Assembly (NCBI GenBank): GCA_003133205.1
Contig: PKWK01000049.1
Coordinates: forward strand, 1 to 6,567
Direction of reading: 5' to 3'
DNA from: Granulicella sp.
GTDB taxonomy: Bacteria; Acidobacteriota; Terriglobia; Terriglobales; Acidobacteriaceae
Length of the DNA: 6,567 nucleotides
In this document: positions 1-6,567 of the stretch, one piece after another
How the letters are laid out: each line of letters begins with the position of its first letter
Numbering within the stretch: the first letter of the stretch is position 1
Notes under the pieces: generated by a model
What the model was told of the DNA's origin: nothing
Databases searched by the model: none
Seen by the model: the letters and a program-made list of their open reading frames with translations, nothing else
Program-made: the position numbers and the translations under genes

Positions 1-612
1 GCATCCCAGATCTTACTGGAATCATCACTGCTGCATCGGATGTTCGGCATGACGCATCGCAAATCATCAATACCGCTGGTTATCATGACGGTAGGTCACT
101 CTACGCGTCCGGTGGCAGAGTTCATCCGTCTCCTTAAAGCGCATGATGTAAAACGGCTGGTCGATGTGCGCACCATCCCGCGTTCGCGCCACAATCCGCA
201 GTTCAACAGGGATCAATTAGCGGCTGCTCTGCATTCCGCGCGGCTTCACTACAGGTACATGCCGGGGTTGGGAGGCTTTCGACATGCCCGGCTAGATTCA
301 GTCAACATGGCGTGGCAGAACACCAGCTTCCGTGGCTTTGCCGATTACATGCAGACGCCTGAGTTCAAGAAGAATTTGGACGCTCTGATCGAGCTTGCGA
401 AGAGGGAGCAGATTGCCGTTATGTGCGCCGAAGCTGTTCCCTGGCGTTGCCATCGTTCCCTGATTGCAGACGCGTTATTGGCACGAGGTATTGAGGCCAG
501 GGAAATCACGAGCGCTACTCGCACAAGAACCCACACACTTACTCCCTGGGGACAAGTGAACGGAACCAAAGTCACCTATCCCGCTGAACCCTCAGTTGAG
601 CTACGCGCTTGA
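1..612 (+). CDS. DUF488 family protein (5' end uncertain)
   Basis: DUF488 domain protein of unknown biochemical role, probably cytoplasmic. The match to the family is recognised by eye: TVGHSTR near the N-terminus, then LVDVRTIPRSRHNPQFN (about residues 40-56 counted from the ATG at 40), PGLGG (75-79), SFRGFADYM (96-104) and the C-terminal cysteine motif CAEAVPWRCHRS (129-140), followed by LIADALLARG. Possible starts are ATG at 40, 49 or 85. The start at 85 (MTVGHST) fits the usual start of the family best, but none has a clear Shine-Dalgarno site. The frame has no stop back to base 1, so an upstream start or an N-terminal extension beyond the window cannot be excluded. It ends with TGA at 610-612. 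The reading frame is intact and the motif set complete, so the gene looks functional. I am sure of the family and unsure of the start. Confidence 0.85.
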   Translation, partial: ASQILLESSLLHRMFGMTHRKSSIPLVIMTVGHSTRPVAEFIRLLKAHDVKRLVDVRTIPRSRHNPQFNRDQLAAALHSARLHYRYMPGLGGFRHARLDSVNMAWQNTSFRGFADYMQTPEFKKNLDALIELAKREQIAVMCAEAVPWRCHRSLIADALLARGIEAREITSATRTRTHTLTPWGQVNGTKVTYPAEPSVELRA

Positions 613-681
613 GGCTAGCTCTCCTCGAAGGCGTGAATCAGCGAGAGTAGGGTGGCTCATTGTGGAAAGGTATCGAGGCCT

Positions 682-702
682 GTGCAACGATGTATGTTGC
701 AC
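682..702. repeat. 7-bp dyad upstream of the small gene
   Basis: GTGCAAC at 682-688 and GTTGCAC at 696-702 are perfect inverted repeats around a 7-base centre. The dyad ends 14 bp before the Shine-Dalgarno site of the gene starting at 731. It could be an operator or a leader hairpin. Nothing in the sequence decides between these or excludes chance. Confidence 0.35.
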
Positions 703-716
703 TGCCTCCAGCAATG

Positions 717-722
717 AAAGGA
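717..722 (+). promoter_or_regulatory. Ribosome binding site deciding the start at 731
   Basis: AAAGGA lies 8 bases before ATG 731. This favours ATG 731 over the earlier in-frame ATG at 596, which lies inside the end of the DUF488 gene and has a basic, low-complexity leader. Confidence 0.7.
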
Positions 723-730
723 CCGCTCCG

Positions 731-994
731 ATGAAAATGCAAGTAACGCTTACCCGCACAGACTCTGGAGCCACCGCCAAAGTTACAACCTCTAATGGAG
801 AAGCACGAAAAGACTATCTGTCGTGGGAAGACGCCCTAATAGATGGCGAGCATCTGGGCCTGCTCAACACGGTTGAGTCCATAGCTGCAAAGGCTCTGCC
901 ACCTGGATTACCACTTCATACGAAAGCCGATGTAGATTTGTCCAAACTCAGTGACAACGGCTTCATTTCCGGCAAGACGCAGCCGCCCCAGTAA
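731..994 (+). CDS. Small hypothetical protein, 87 aa
   Basis: I do not recognise this protein. From the ATG at 731 it encodes 87 residues. The first ~20 (MKMQVTLTRTDSGATAKVTT) look like two short beta strands, the middle (YLSWEDALIDGEHLGLL, about 29-45) looks helical and acidic, and the tail is Pro/Lys-rich. There is no cysteine, signal peptide or membrane segment. A good Shine-Dalgarno site at 717-722 and codon use like that of the DUF488 gene argue that it is a real gene. It lies 118 bp after the DUF488 stop on the same strand, with a dyad in the gap, so it may have its own promoter. Its stop codon sits in the loop of a strong hairpin. Function cannot be inferred from context because the next genes downstream are relics. 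Confidence 0.7.
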   Translation: MKMQVTLTRTDSGATAKVTTSNGEARKDYLSWEDALIDGEHLGLLNTVESIAAKALPPGLPLHTKADVDLSKLSDNGFISGKTQPPQ

Positions 995-1006
995 GCTATG
1001 GGGCGG
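983..1006. terminator. GC-rich hairpin spanning the stop codon of the small gene
   Basis: CCGCCCCA at 983-990 and TGGGGCGG at 999-1006 pair perfectly around an 8-base loop that contains the TAA stop (992-994). A second, mutually exclusive pairing is available: GGGCGG at 1001-1006 with CCGCCC at 1008-1013. No T-run follows, so it is not a canonical intrinsic terminator. It may be a Rho-assisted stop or an mRNA 3'-end stabiliser. Confidence 0.45.
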
Positions 1007-1106
1007 ACCGCCCTTCGCTTATCTGCGCCGTTCGAGCGCGTTCTGACACGTTCAAGATGTCGCACGAGTTTCTTTCCGAGATGCGCAACAGCGAAAGGTC
1101 GCGTAG
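1007..1106. other. Gap with no recognisable gene
   Basis: About 100 bp between the small gene's hairpin and the first recognisable codon of the Pnkp relic. I see no convincing protein similarity in any frame. The short open frames here are compositional shadows. It presumably contains the breakpoint that removed the N-terminal two thirds of the Pnkp gene. Confidence 0.5.
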
Positions 1107-1628
1107 GCGACAGCGCGTCGCGTCTGCATACTTTGCAAAACGGAGAGCGTATCGCAGAAGCGCTTCGGTGTCATGCAGGCTTCGCTCGGAACGGTCTACA
1201 CTCGCACTGGCCGCCGCTTCTTCACGGATGACAATTTGGAGCGCCAATTCCTGATCCGTCTTCAGATGGCTGTCACCGCGTCAGGCCTCTGGGATGAAAT
1301 GGTAACCGACTGGCTCTGCCTCGACTGCGAGTTGATGCCTTGGTCGGTAAAGGCACAGAAACTGCTCCAGAAGCAGTACGCGTCGGTGGGCAACGCCGGC
1401 GTTCGGGGTCTCAAGGCGGAGAACGACATCATCGGGCAGGCAACGCAGCGCGTCCCTGGCCTGGAGGCTCTGTCGGCTCACACTGCGGCACGGCTCAATG
1501 CGGTCGGACACTACACCCGCACCTATCAACAGTATTGCTGGCCAGTAAGCTCTCTCAAAGATCTCAAGCTGGCTCCGTTCCATATTCTGGCGAGCGAAGG
1601 CGCTGTCCACACGGACAAACCTCACTGA
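1107..1628 (+). pseudogene. Relic of the ligase domain of bacterial polynucleotide kinase-phosphatase (Pnkp)
   Basis: The translated stretch matches the C-terminal adenylyltransferase (ligase-like) domain of bacterial Pnkp, the end-healing enzyme of the Pnkp-Hen1 RNA repair system. Recognisable blocks in order are RRVCILC, QKRFGV, VYTRTGRRFF, WLCLDCELMPWSVKAQ, QYASVG, YQQYCWPV and LKLAPFHILASEG. The frame opens after a TAG at 1104-1106. The first internal ATG at 1173 is not a plausible native start because RFGV and the strand before it lie upstream. The kinase and phosphatase domains are absent, and I do not see the KHMG-type motif with the nucleotidyl-accepting lysine, so the fragment should not be active. 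The protein ends abruptly after HTDKPH, where the stop TGA (1626-1628) is the first three bases of an inserted IS3-family element. No Hen1 partner is present. Family call is confident; exact left edge is not. Confidence 0.75.
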
Positions 1629-1949
1629 TCTTGCCCCCGCGAAACGTATCCCATAGCTGACAATCAGCGAAGGGGAAACGATGATCAGGGCGACGCGGGC
1701 ACGGTACACGCTGGAGTTCAATCTGGAGGCGGTTCGGCTGGTTGAGTCGGGCCAGAGTATAGCGTCTGCATCACGAACGTTGGGCCTGGTTGAACAGACG
1801 TTGTTCAATTGGGTCAAGGCGCATCGGGAAGGCACGCTGAAGGATGCTGACAGCCGGTCGAAGGTAACCGCCGAGCAGATGGAGATCAGCCGTTTGCGGG
1901 CCGAGTTGGCGCGGGTCACGATGGAGCGCGACATCCTGGGAAAAGCTAT
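1626..1949 (+). mobile_element. IS3-family insertion sequence, left end only
   Basis: The element appears to start with TGATCTTGCCCCC at 1626, a left end with the 5'-TG typical of IS3-family termini and about 55 bp before orfA, a normal leader length. It contains orfA up to about 1949. OrfB, the frameshift window and the right inverted repeat are missing, because the sequence changes abruptly to a Tn3-type end at about 1950. The right end and target duplication therefore cannot be examined. The left edge is inferred from the sudden end of Pnkp similarity and the terminus pattern. Confidence 0.65.
1671..1675 (+). promoter_or_regulatory. Ribosome binding site of orfA
   Basis: AGGGG five bases before ATG 1681 supports this start for the IS3 OrfA. 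Confidence 0.55.
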
Positions 1950-1981
1950 GGGGCTATTTTTGCCCAACCCCTCGAAAAGGT

Positions 1982-1995
<14 letters not shown>
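1681..1995 (+). pseudogene. IS3-family transposase OrfA, truncated and chimeric
   Basis: OrfA is the DNA-binding subunit of an IS3-family transposase. It normally acts with OrfB, which is made as an OrfAB frameshift fusion. Residues ~9-47 (RYTLEFNLEAVRLVESGQS, then QTLFNWVKAH) form the helix-turn-helix, and residues ~63-88 (SAEQME-like start, then ISRLRAELARVTMERDIL) form the leucine-zipper coiled coil. Similarity stops at GKA (residue 89, base ~1947), where the family continues with a short Ala/Tyr/Phe tail. The last 15 residues are read from the adjoining Tn3-family end and are not native. Without OrfB the element cannot transpose. The remaining protein could be made and might bind IS ends as an inhibitor, but that is speculation. 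Confidence 0.8.
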
Positions 1996-3506
<1,511 letters not shown>

Positions 3507-3534
3507 CCTGGAAATCGGCAAGGTGATTACCAGG
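3507..3534 (+). terminator. Stem-loop directly after folE
   Basis: CCTGG at 3507-3511 pairs with CCAGG at 3530-3534, and after one A-A mismatch AATC (3513-3516) pairs with GATT (3525-3528), leaving an 8-base loop. It begins on the base after the folE stop codon. There is no T-run, so the call as terminator is tentative. Confidence 0.35.
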
Positions 3535-3605
3535 GAGAAGCTCCGGGAGTAAAACAACAGTAATTGACGCCCCGTACGATCCCTGCTGCCCACTCGCCTG
3601 GCCAA
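3535..3605. other. Short gap between convergent genes
   Basis: Between the hairpin after folE and the end of the nitronate monooxygenase gene. An inverted repeat, CCAACT at 3602-3607 and AGTTGG at 3616-3621, overlaps the monooxygenase stop codon and could help end its transcript. Nothing else seen. Confidence 0.35.
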
Positions 3606-4691
3606 CTACGACAGCAGTTGGGAGGTATCTTCCCATAACTGTCGAGCAATGGTGCCGGCCGGCTCAGTCCTCGCCAATCTGGCGGCTTGCCCGGCCCACA
3701 TCTGCATTCGGTCAGCATCTCCCGTTCTCTGAGCATCCTCTCTCATCGCTCGAGTGAGTCCCCGCTGGACAGGATACGGAGCCGGAAAAGGAACACTCGG
3801 AGCAGTAGATGCACGAACATACGCCGTTGTGACGCTACGTCCGGGCCGTCCGGTGAATGCGCTCGTAACCATAGTTTCGTGGGCTTCCGCATGCCCAAGG
3901 CGGGCTGCATAAACAGGATGAAGCATCGCTTCCGGAGATCGCAAGAATCCTGTTCCCACCTGTACGGCACTGGCGCCCAAGATCAGTGCTGCCGCCACTC
4001 CACGTGCATCGGCGATTCCACCGGCGGCCACAACGGGGACGCTAACCGCGTCGACGATCTGCGGTACGAGTGCGATCAGACCTACCATTTGATGTTCAGC
4101 CTCGTCCGCGTGGAAAGCTCCTCGGTGTCCACCGGCTTCCATGCCTTGAGCGACAATGACGTCTGCGCCGGCGACCTCTGCAGCCCTGGCTTCGGCGACC
4201 GTCGTAGCGGTAGCAAACCACAGGATGCCATGTGCCTTCAGTTCGGAAACGAAGGCTTCGGAATAAATCCCCATAATCGAGGAAATGGCTTTCGGCGCTA
4301 TGTTGATCAGTGTCTGGCATTGCGCGTCAAAGTCCGGGAGGGATGTTTCGCCCGCCTCTGGCGGAACTGGAGGCCCCCACGTCGCAAGGTACTCTCGTTG
4401 GTGTTTTTCCAACTCGTAATCGCGCATTGGGGCTGGGCCTGGAATCCAGAGATTGAGTTGGAATCCCCCCTCACTCTGCTTACGAAATTCGTCGCTCCAA
4501 GCCTCGATTGCCTGCGGTTTCATCAACAGAGCTCCACATGCTCCTAATCCTCCGGCATTCGCTACGGCAATCGACAAGGATGGGGGACAGGCACCCGCCA
4601 TGGGGGCAAGTAGGATTGGCAGACGAATACCCAGATGGTCAGCGAACGCCTCCGCTCGTGCACGAGGGGATAAATGCAATTGGTTGCCCAT
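3606..4691 (-). CDS. Nitronate monooxygenase (2-nitropropane dioxygenase family)
   Basis: FMN-dependent TIM-barrel enzyme that oxidises alkyl nitronates, such as propionate 3-nitronate, to carbonyl products and nitrite; cytosolic. The 361-residue protein has the family's motifs in order: PILLAPMAG (25-33) and AGGLGACG (46-53) in the first barrel strands, AQGMEAGGHRG (181-191) with the conserved catalytic-type His189, AAGGIADARG (222-231), and GASAVQVGT (239-247) at the FMN phosphate site. ATG 4691 is chosen over the upstream ATG 4820 because AGGAGG lies 7 bases before it and because the extra 43 residues are basic, low in structure and unlike the family. No signal peptide or membrane segment. 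It is alone on its strand here, convergent with folE, and separated from ctaG by about 390 bp, so it is probably monocistronic. True substrate unknown. Confidence 0.88.
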   Translation of the reverse strand: MGNQLHLSPRARAEAFADHLGIRLPILLAPMAGACPPSLSIAVANAGGLGACGALLMKPQAIEAWSDEFRKQSEGGFQLNLWIPGPAPMRDYELEKHQREYLATWGPPVPPEAGETSLPDFDAQCQTLINIAPKAISSIMGIYSEAFVSELKAHGILWFATATTVAEARAAEVAGADVIVAQGMEAGGHRGAFHADEAEHQMVGLIALVPQIVDAVSVPVVAAGGIADARGVAAALILGASAVQVGTGFLRSPEAMLHPVYAARLGHAEAHETMVTSAFTGRPGRSVTTAYVRASTAPSVPFPAPYPVQRGLTRAMREDAQRTGDADRMQMWAGQAARLARTEPAGTIARQLWEDTSQLLS

Positions 4692-4698
4692 ACGAAAG

Positions 4699-4704
4699 CC
4701 TCCT
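4699..4704 (-). promoter_or_regulatory. Ribosome binding site fixing the monooxygenase start
   Basis: On the minus strand AGGAGG, a perfect Shine-Dalgarno core, lies 7 bases before ATG 4691. It decides between this start and the longer frame from 4820. Confidence 0.85.
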
Positions 4705-5097
4705 ACGTGAAACCTAACTTGCAGTGTATGCCGAGAAGGATGATCTTTAGCCCTACGCTTAATAGCGACAATTTCTGGCGATCTGGACCTGATAAGCGGA
4801 CTACAACGTTGATGAGGCAATCTGGATTCGGGGCAGCCCTGAATTGATCAGAAGGGTCCACCGTCCACGCCTCAGGGCACGTGACTAAGAATGGTCATCT
4901 GCGGCAACCGGCCCATGAAGTGTGAGGTATCGGATGGATCCAGATGTTCTGGATTGGGGTATTCTCCGTGATGACTAGGGAAATGCTGGACATCATTGTG
5001 AAGACGGCGAGCGATTTTGTGGCTACGGCGAAGAGCGGGTTCATGGTGGTTTAGAGCGAATCACTGAGGACAGGGAGAAAAAGAGAGAACACGGAAT
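4705..5097. other. Intergenic region, about 390 bp
   Basis: It should hold the promoter of the nitronate monooxygenase and the end of the ctaG transcript. I see no strong -10/-35 pair. Two dyads stand out: ATCCAGA-TGT-TCTGGAT at 4938-4954 and GCCCTGA (4836-4842) with TCAGGGC (4872-4878). A 36-codon frame on the plus strand (4944-5054) starts inside the first dyad; it has no convincing ribosome binding site and matches nothing I know. A pyrimidine-rich stretch on the minus strand (about 5070-5092) follows ctaG but without a hairpin. Confidence 0.6.
4938..4954. repeat. 17-bp palindrome, possible operator
   Basis: ATCCAGA at 4938-4944 and TCTGGAT at 4948-4954 are perfect inverted repeats with a 3-base centre. 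This size and symmetry would suit a dimeric repressor. It lies about 250 bp upstream of the monooxygenase start, rather far for direct control. Confidence 0.35.
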
Positions 5098-5928
5098 TCA
5101 CTGCGTTCGCTCGCGCGCGGGCAAGAGCAGTTGCGCCGTGATGATCATTGCTGGGACGAGGAAGGCGAACGAGCCGAGTACCCACATGATGACTGCGCCG
5201 AGGACCTGATCTTCGAGTACAGGCAGGCCGAACGGGTTTGGGTGGTTGATGTACCAAGGGTAGAGGGGCCGGTCGCAGAAGGTCAGGAAGCCGGAGAGCA
5301 TCGTCATCACGATGTCGGCGAGGGCAAGGTAGATCAGTGCTCCCCAGTCGCTGTTCCGTTTCTCGGCGGGCCACGGTCGCAGGATATACCACCAGAAGAG
5401 AAGCGACGTGATGAGGAAGCAGAGATGCTCCACGCCGTGCCATGTCTCATTCTCCAGTGCGAGGTCGTAGGCAGCGGGCACGTGCCATGCGAGATATCCA
5501 AGATTCATCAGCAGGAATGCGATGGCAGGCGTGACCAGCCATTTGCCCAGACTGCGTAGCGCGCGCACGCGAAGCATGGGCCCTATGATCCATTGCGTGA
5601 CCGGAGCGGGCAGGCCACGCAGCAGTGGCACCACGGGAAGACCATATAACAGAAGCATTGGGATGGCCGACATCAGTAGAAGGTGTTCGACCATGTGGAC
5701 GGTCAACAGCCTATCGGCGAAGCCGTCCATAGGCGAGGCGATGGCGAGCCAGAGGAGGGCGAGGCCGGAGAGGAAGGAGCCGAGGCGGGTGTCATCGAAC
5801 TGCGCCGGCCGGGTTTTGCGGATGAGGATCCAGCCGCGCAGGTAGATTGCTGCGGTGATAGCGATTGAGAGCGTCAACCAGAGGGGAAGGGACCAGTCGG
5901 CAAAGACTTGGCGTACAGGATCTGACAT
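5098..5928 (-). CDS. ctaG: CtaG/Caa3-type cytochrome c oxidase assembly factor
   Basis: Polytopic inner-membrane protein of the Caa3_CtaG family, needed in Bacillus for active caa3 oxidase and thought to help copper-centre assembly. The 276-residue protein has about seven hydrophobic segments (roughly 16-35, 52-67, 78-101, 132-150, 165-183, 197-217, 242-268). Family signatures are visible: SPMDGFADRLLTVHMVEHLLLM (65-86) with His78 and His82, WHVPAAYDLAL (148-158) with His149, HGVEHLCFL (164-172) with His164 and His168, and LEDQVLGAVIMW (238-249). The paired histidines at membrane faces are likely metal ligands by inference. ATG 5928 lies 3 bases after the stop of the upstream cytochrome gene and lacks a strong Shine-Dalgarno site, so translation is probably coupled. 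Unrelated to the Cox11-type protein also called CtaG. Confidence 0.85.
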   Translation of the reverse strand: MSDPVRQVFADWSLPLWLTLSIAITAAIYLRGWILIRKTRPAQFDDTRLGSFLSGLALLWLAIASPMDGFADRLLTVHMVEHLLLMSAIPMLLLYGLPVVPLLRGLPAPVTQWIIGPMLRVRALRSLGKWLVTPAIAFLLMNLGYLAWHVPAAYDLALENETWHGVEHLCFLITSLLFWWYILRPWPAEKRNSDWGALIYLALADIVMTMLSGFLTFCDRPLYPWYINHPNPFGLPVLEDQVLGAVIMWVLGSFAFLVPAMIITAQLLLPARERTQ

Positions 5929-5931
5929 GAG

Positions 5932-6567
5932 CTATTGCGCCGGCTGCTTAGCGCTGGGTTGTGCGGGAAGCGGAGGTTGCGGCTGGGGGTCGGCCAGTTT
6001 GCGGGAGGCATCTACCGCCGGCGTGAGATCGCCGTGCAGGGTCATCAGGAAGCGCATCAGCGCTTGCGTCTCGGACGGGTTGAGCGCGTTGCCGTAGGCG
6101 GGCATGTTGCCGCCGCCCTGCAGAATCTGGCGGATGATCTGGTCTTCAGTCATGCGTGAGGCGATGGTGTCGAGCGCGGGGCCGCGCTGGCCGCCGCTTC
6201 CGTCGAGCGAATGACAGTTACGGCACTGCTTTGCCTGGAACACGAGCGCGCCCTGGCGTTCGAGCGGAGTACGGTTGTGCAGATACATTGTGGGGATGGG
6301 CGCGCTGGTCCACGCATCCATAATGGGGCTCCACGGCGTGTAGGTGCCGAGCCGCGTGAAGATGCCGAGCGTGACGGCGATGACGGAGACCATCAGGACA
6401 GCGACGGGTCTCCGCGCCCAGTGGCGTTCACCTTCGCCAGCGAGGAGAGGTAGCAGGAGCATGGCGGCGATGACAACTACAGGTACGACGAGCAGCACTG
6501 CGGTCTCAAGTGAGGCGGGCAGGAACGCGAGCACCGCATATATCCAGAGGAAGGCGAAGTCGGGCTT
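5932..6567 (-). CDS. Cytochrome b C-terminal region fused to cytochrome c domain (partial, 5' end outside window)
   Basis: The frame is open to the right edge, and its first visible residues (KPDFAFLWIYAVLAFLP) match the C-terminal quinone-side part of cytochrome b from bc-type complexes, where P-x-W/F-x-FLW-x-Y is typical. Two hydrophobic segments follow (about LLVVPVVVIAAMLLLPLL and VAVLMVSVIAVTLGIF), then a periplasmic cytochrome c domain: haem-binding CRNCH (6211-6225) and the axial-methionine motif GGNMPAYG about 35 residues later. The tail is rich in Pro and Gln and probably disordered. It should pass electrons from the quinol-oxidising complex straight to a haem c and on to a terminal oxidase, whose assembly factor is encoded 3 bp downstream. 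A start inside the window (GTG 6534) would cut a membrane segment and is rejected. At least 211 residues visible; total length unknown. Confidence 0.82.
   Translation of the reverse strand, partial: KPDFAFLWIYAVLAFLPASLETAVLLVVPVVVIAAMLLLPLLAGEGERHWARRPVAVLMVSVIAVTLGIFTRLGTYTPWSPIMDAWTSAPIPTMYLHNRTPLERQGALVFQAKQCRNCHSLDGSGGQRGPALDTIASRMTEDQIIRQILQGGGNMPAYGNALNPSETQALMRFLMTLHGDLTPAVDASRKLADPQPQPPLPAQPSAKQPAQ

Noticed and set aside
596..730. Longer form of the small protein starting at ATG 596
   Set aside because: It starts inside the DUF488 gene, lacks a ribosome binding site and adds an Arg/Ser-rich leader; ATG 731 has a good Shine-Dalgarno site.
1281..1967. 228-codon open frame on the minus strand
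   Set aside because: It is antisense to both the Pnkp relic and IS3 orfA, which explain the sequence, and its composition is that of a shadow frame.
3687..4547. 286-codon open frame on the plus strand
   Set aside because: It lies antisense to the nitronate monooxygenase gene, whose motifs and ribosome binding site are clear; no recognisable protein features.
4692..4820. N-terminal 43-residue extension of the nitronate monooxygenase (ATG 4820)
   Set aside because: A perfect AGGAGG lies 7 bases before ATG 4691, and the extra residues are basic and unlike the family.
4944..5054. 36-codon frame MFWIGVFSVMTREML...
   Set aside because: No convincing ribosome binding site, no recognisable similarity, and a length expected by chance; kept only as a remark in the intergenic entry.
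5131..5559. Plus-strand open frame opposite ctaG
   Set aside because: Charged, repetitive translation mirroring membrane-protein codons on the other strand; a shadow of ctaG.

Overview
The window looks like bacterial chromosome with a strip of mobile-element debris in the middle. The edges carry ordinary host genes with intact reading frames: a DUF488 protein on the left, and a nitronate monooxygenase, a CtaG-type oxidase assembly factor and a membrane cytochrome on the right. Bacterial Shine-Dalgarno sites, short spacers and the cytochrome b/c-type fusion beside ctaG would fit an aerobic Gram-negative soil bacterium. Acidobacteriota (Terriglobia) is my best guess, but that is inference from gene layout and recalled family resemblance, not a search result.

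Layout. 1-612 (+): DUF488 family protein, with a frame open to the left edge. 731-994 (+): small unrecognised protein with a good Shine-Dalgarno site, preceded by a 7-bp dyad and followed by an 8-bp GC-rich hairpin whose loop holds its stop codon. 1107-1628 (+): relic of the ligase domain of a bacterial Pnkp-type RNA repair enzyme, without its N-terminal and C-terminal parts. 1626-about 1949 (+): left end and orfA of an IS3-family element, whose first three bases supply the stop codon of the Pnkp relic. About 1951-2898: one end of a Tn3-family transposon, with a decayed tnpR on the minus strand, a res-like repeat region, and only the first ~54 codons of tnpA. 2910-3506 (+): folE, GTP cyclohydrolase I, starting about 10 bp after the tnpA break and carrying an in-frame TAA at codon 59. 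3606-4691 (-): intact nitronate monooxygenase. 4705-5097: mostly non-coding. 5098-5928 (-): CtaG. 5932-6567 (-): C-terminal part of a cytochrome b-type protein fused to a cytochrome c domain, running off the right edge.

How the parts relate. The right-hand pair reads as part of an aerobic respiratory operon: a quinol-oxidising membrane cytochrome followed 3 bp later by an oxidase assembly factor. The centre reads as a layered history: pnkp was hit by an IS3 element, the IS3 element was cut by a Tn3-family end, and the Tn3 element then lost most of tnpA in a deletion that placed folE next to it. tnpR and folE have since acquired stop codons or frameshifts. I see no new defence system or other intact undescribed system. 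The points most worth checking are the nested insertions, the folE stop codon, and the conserved hairpins around the small protein and folE.
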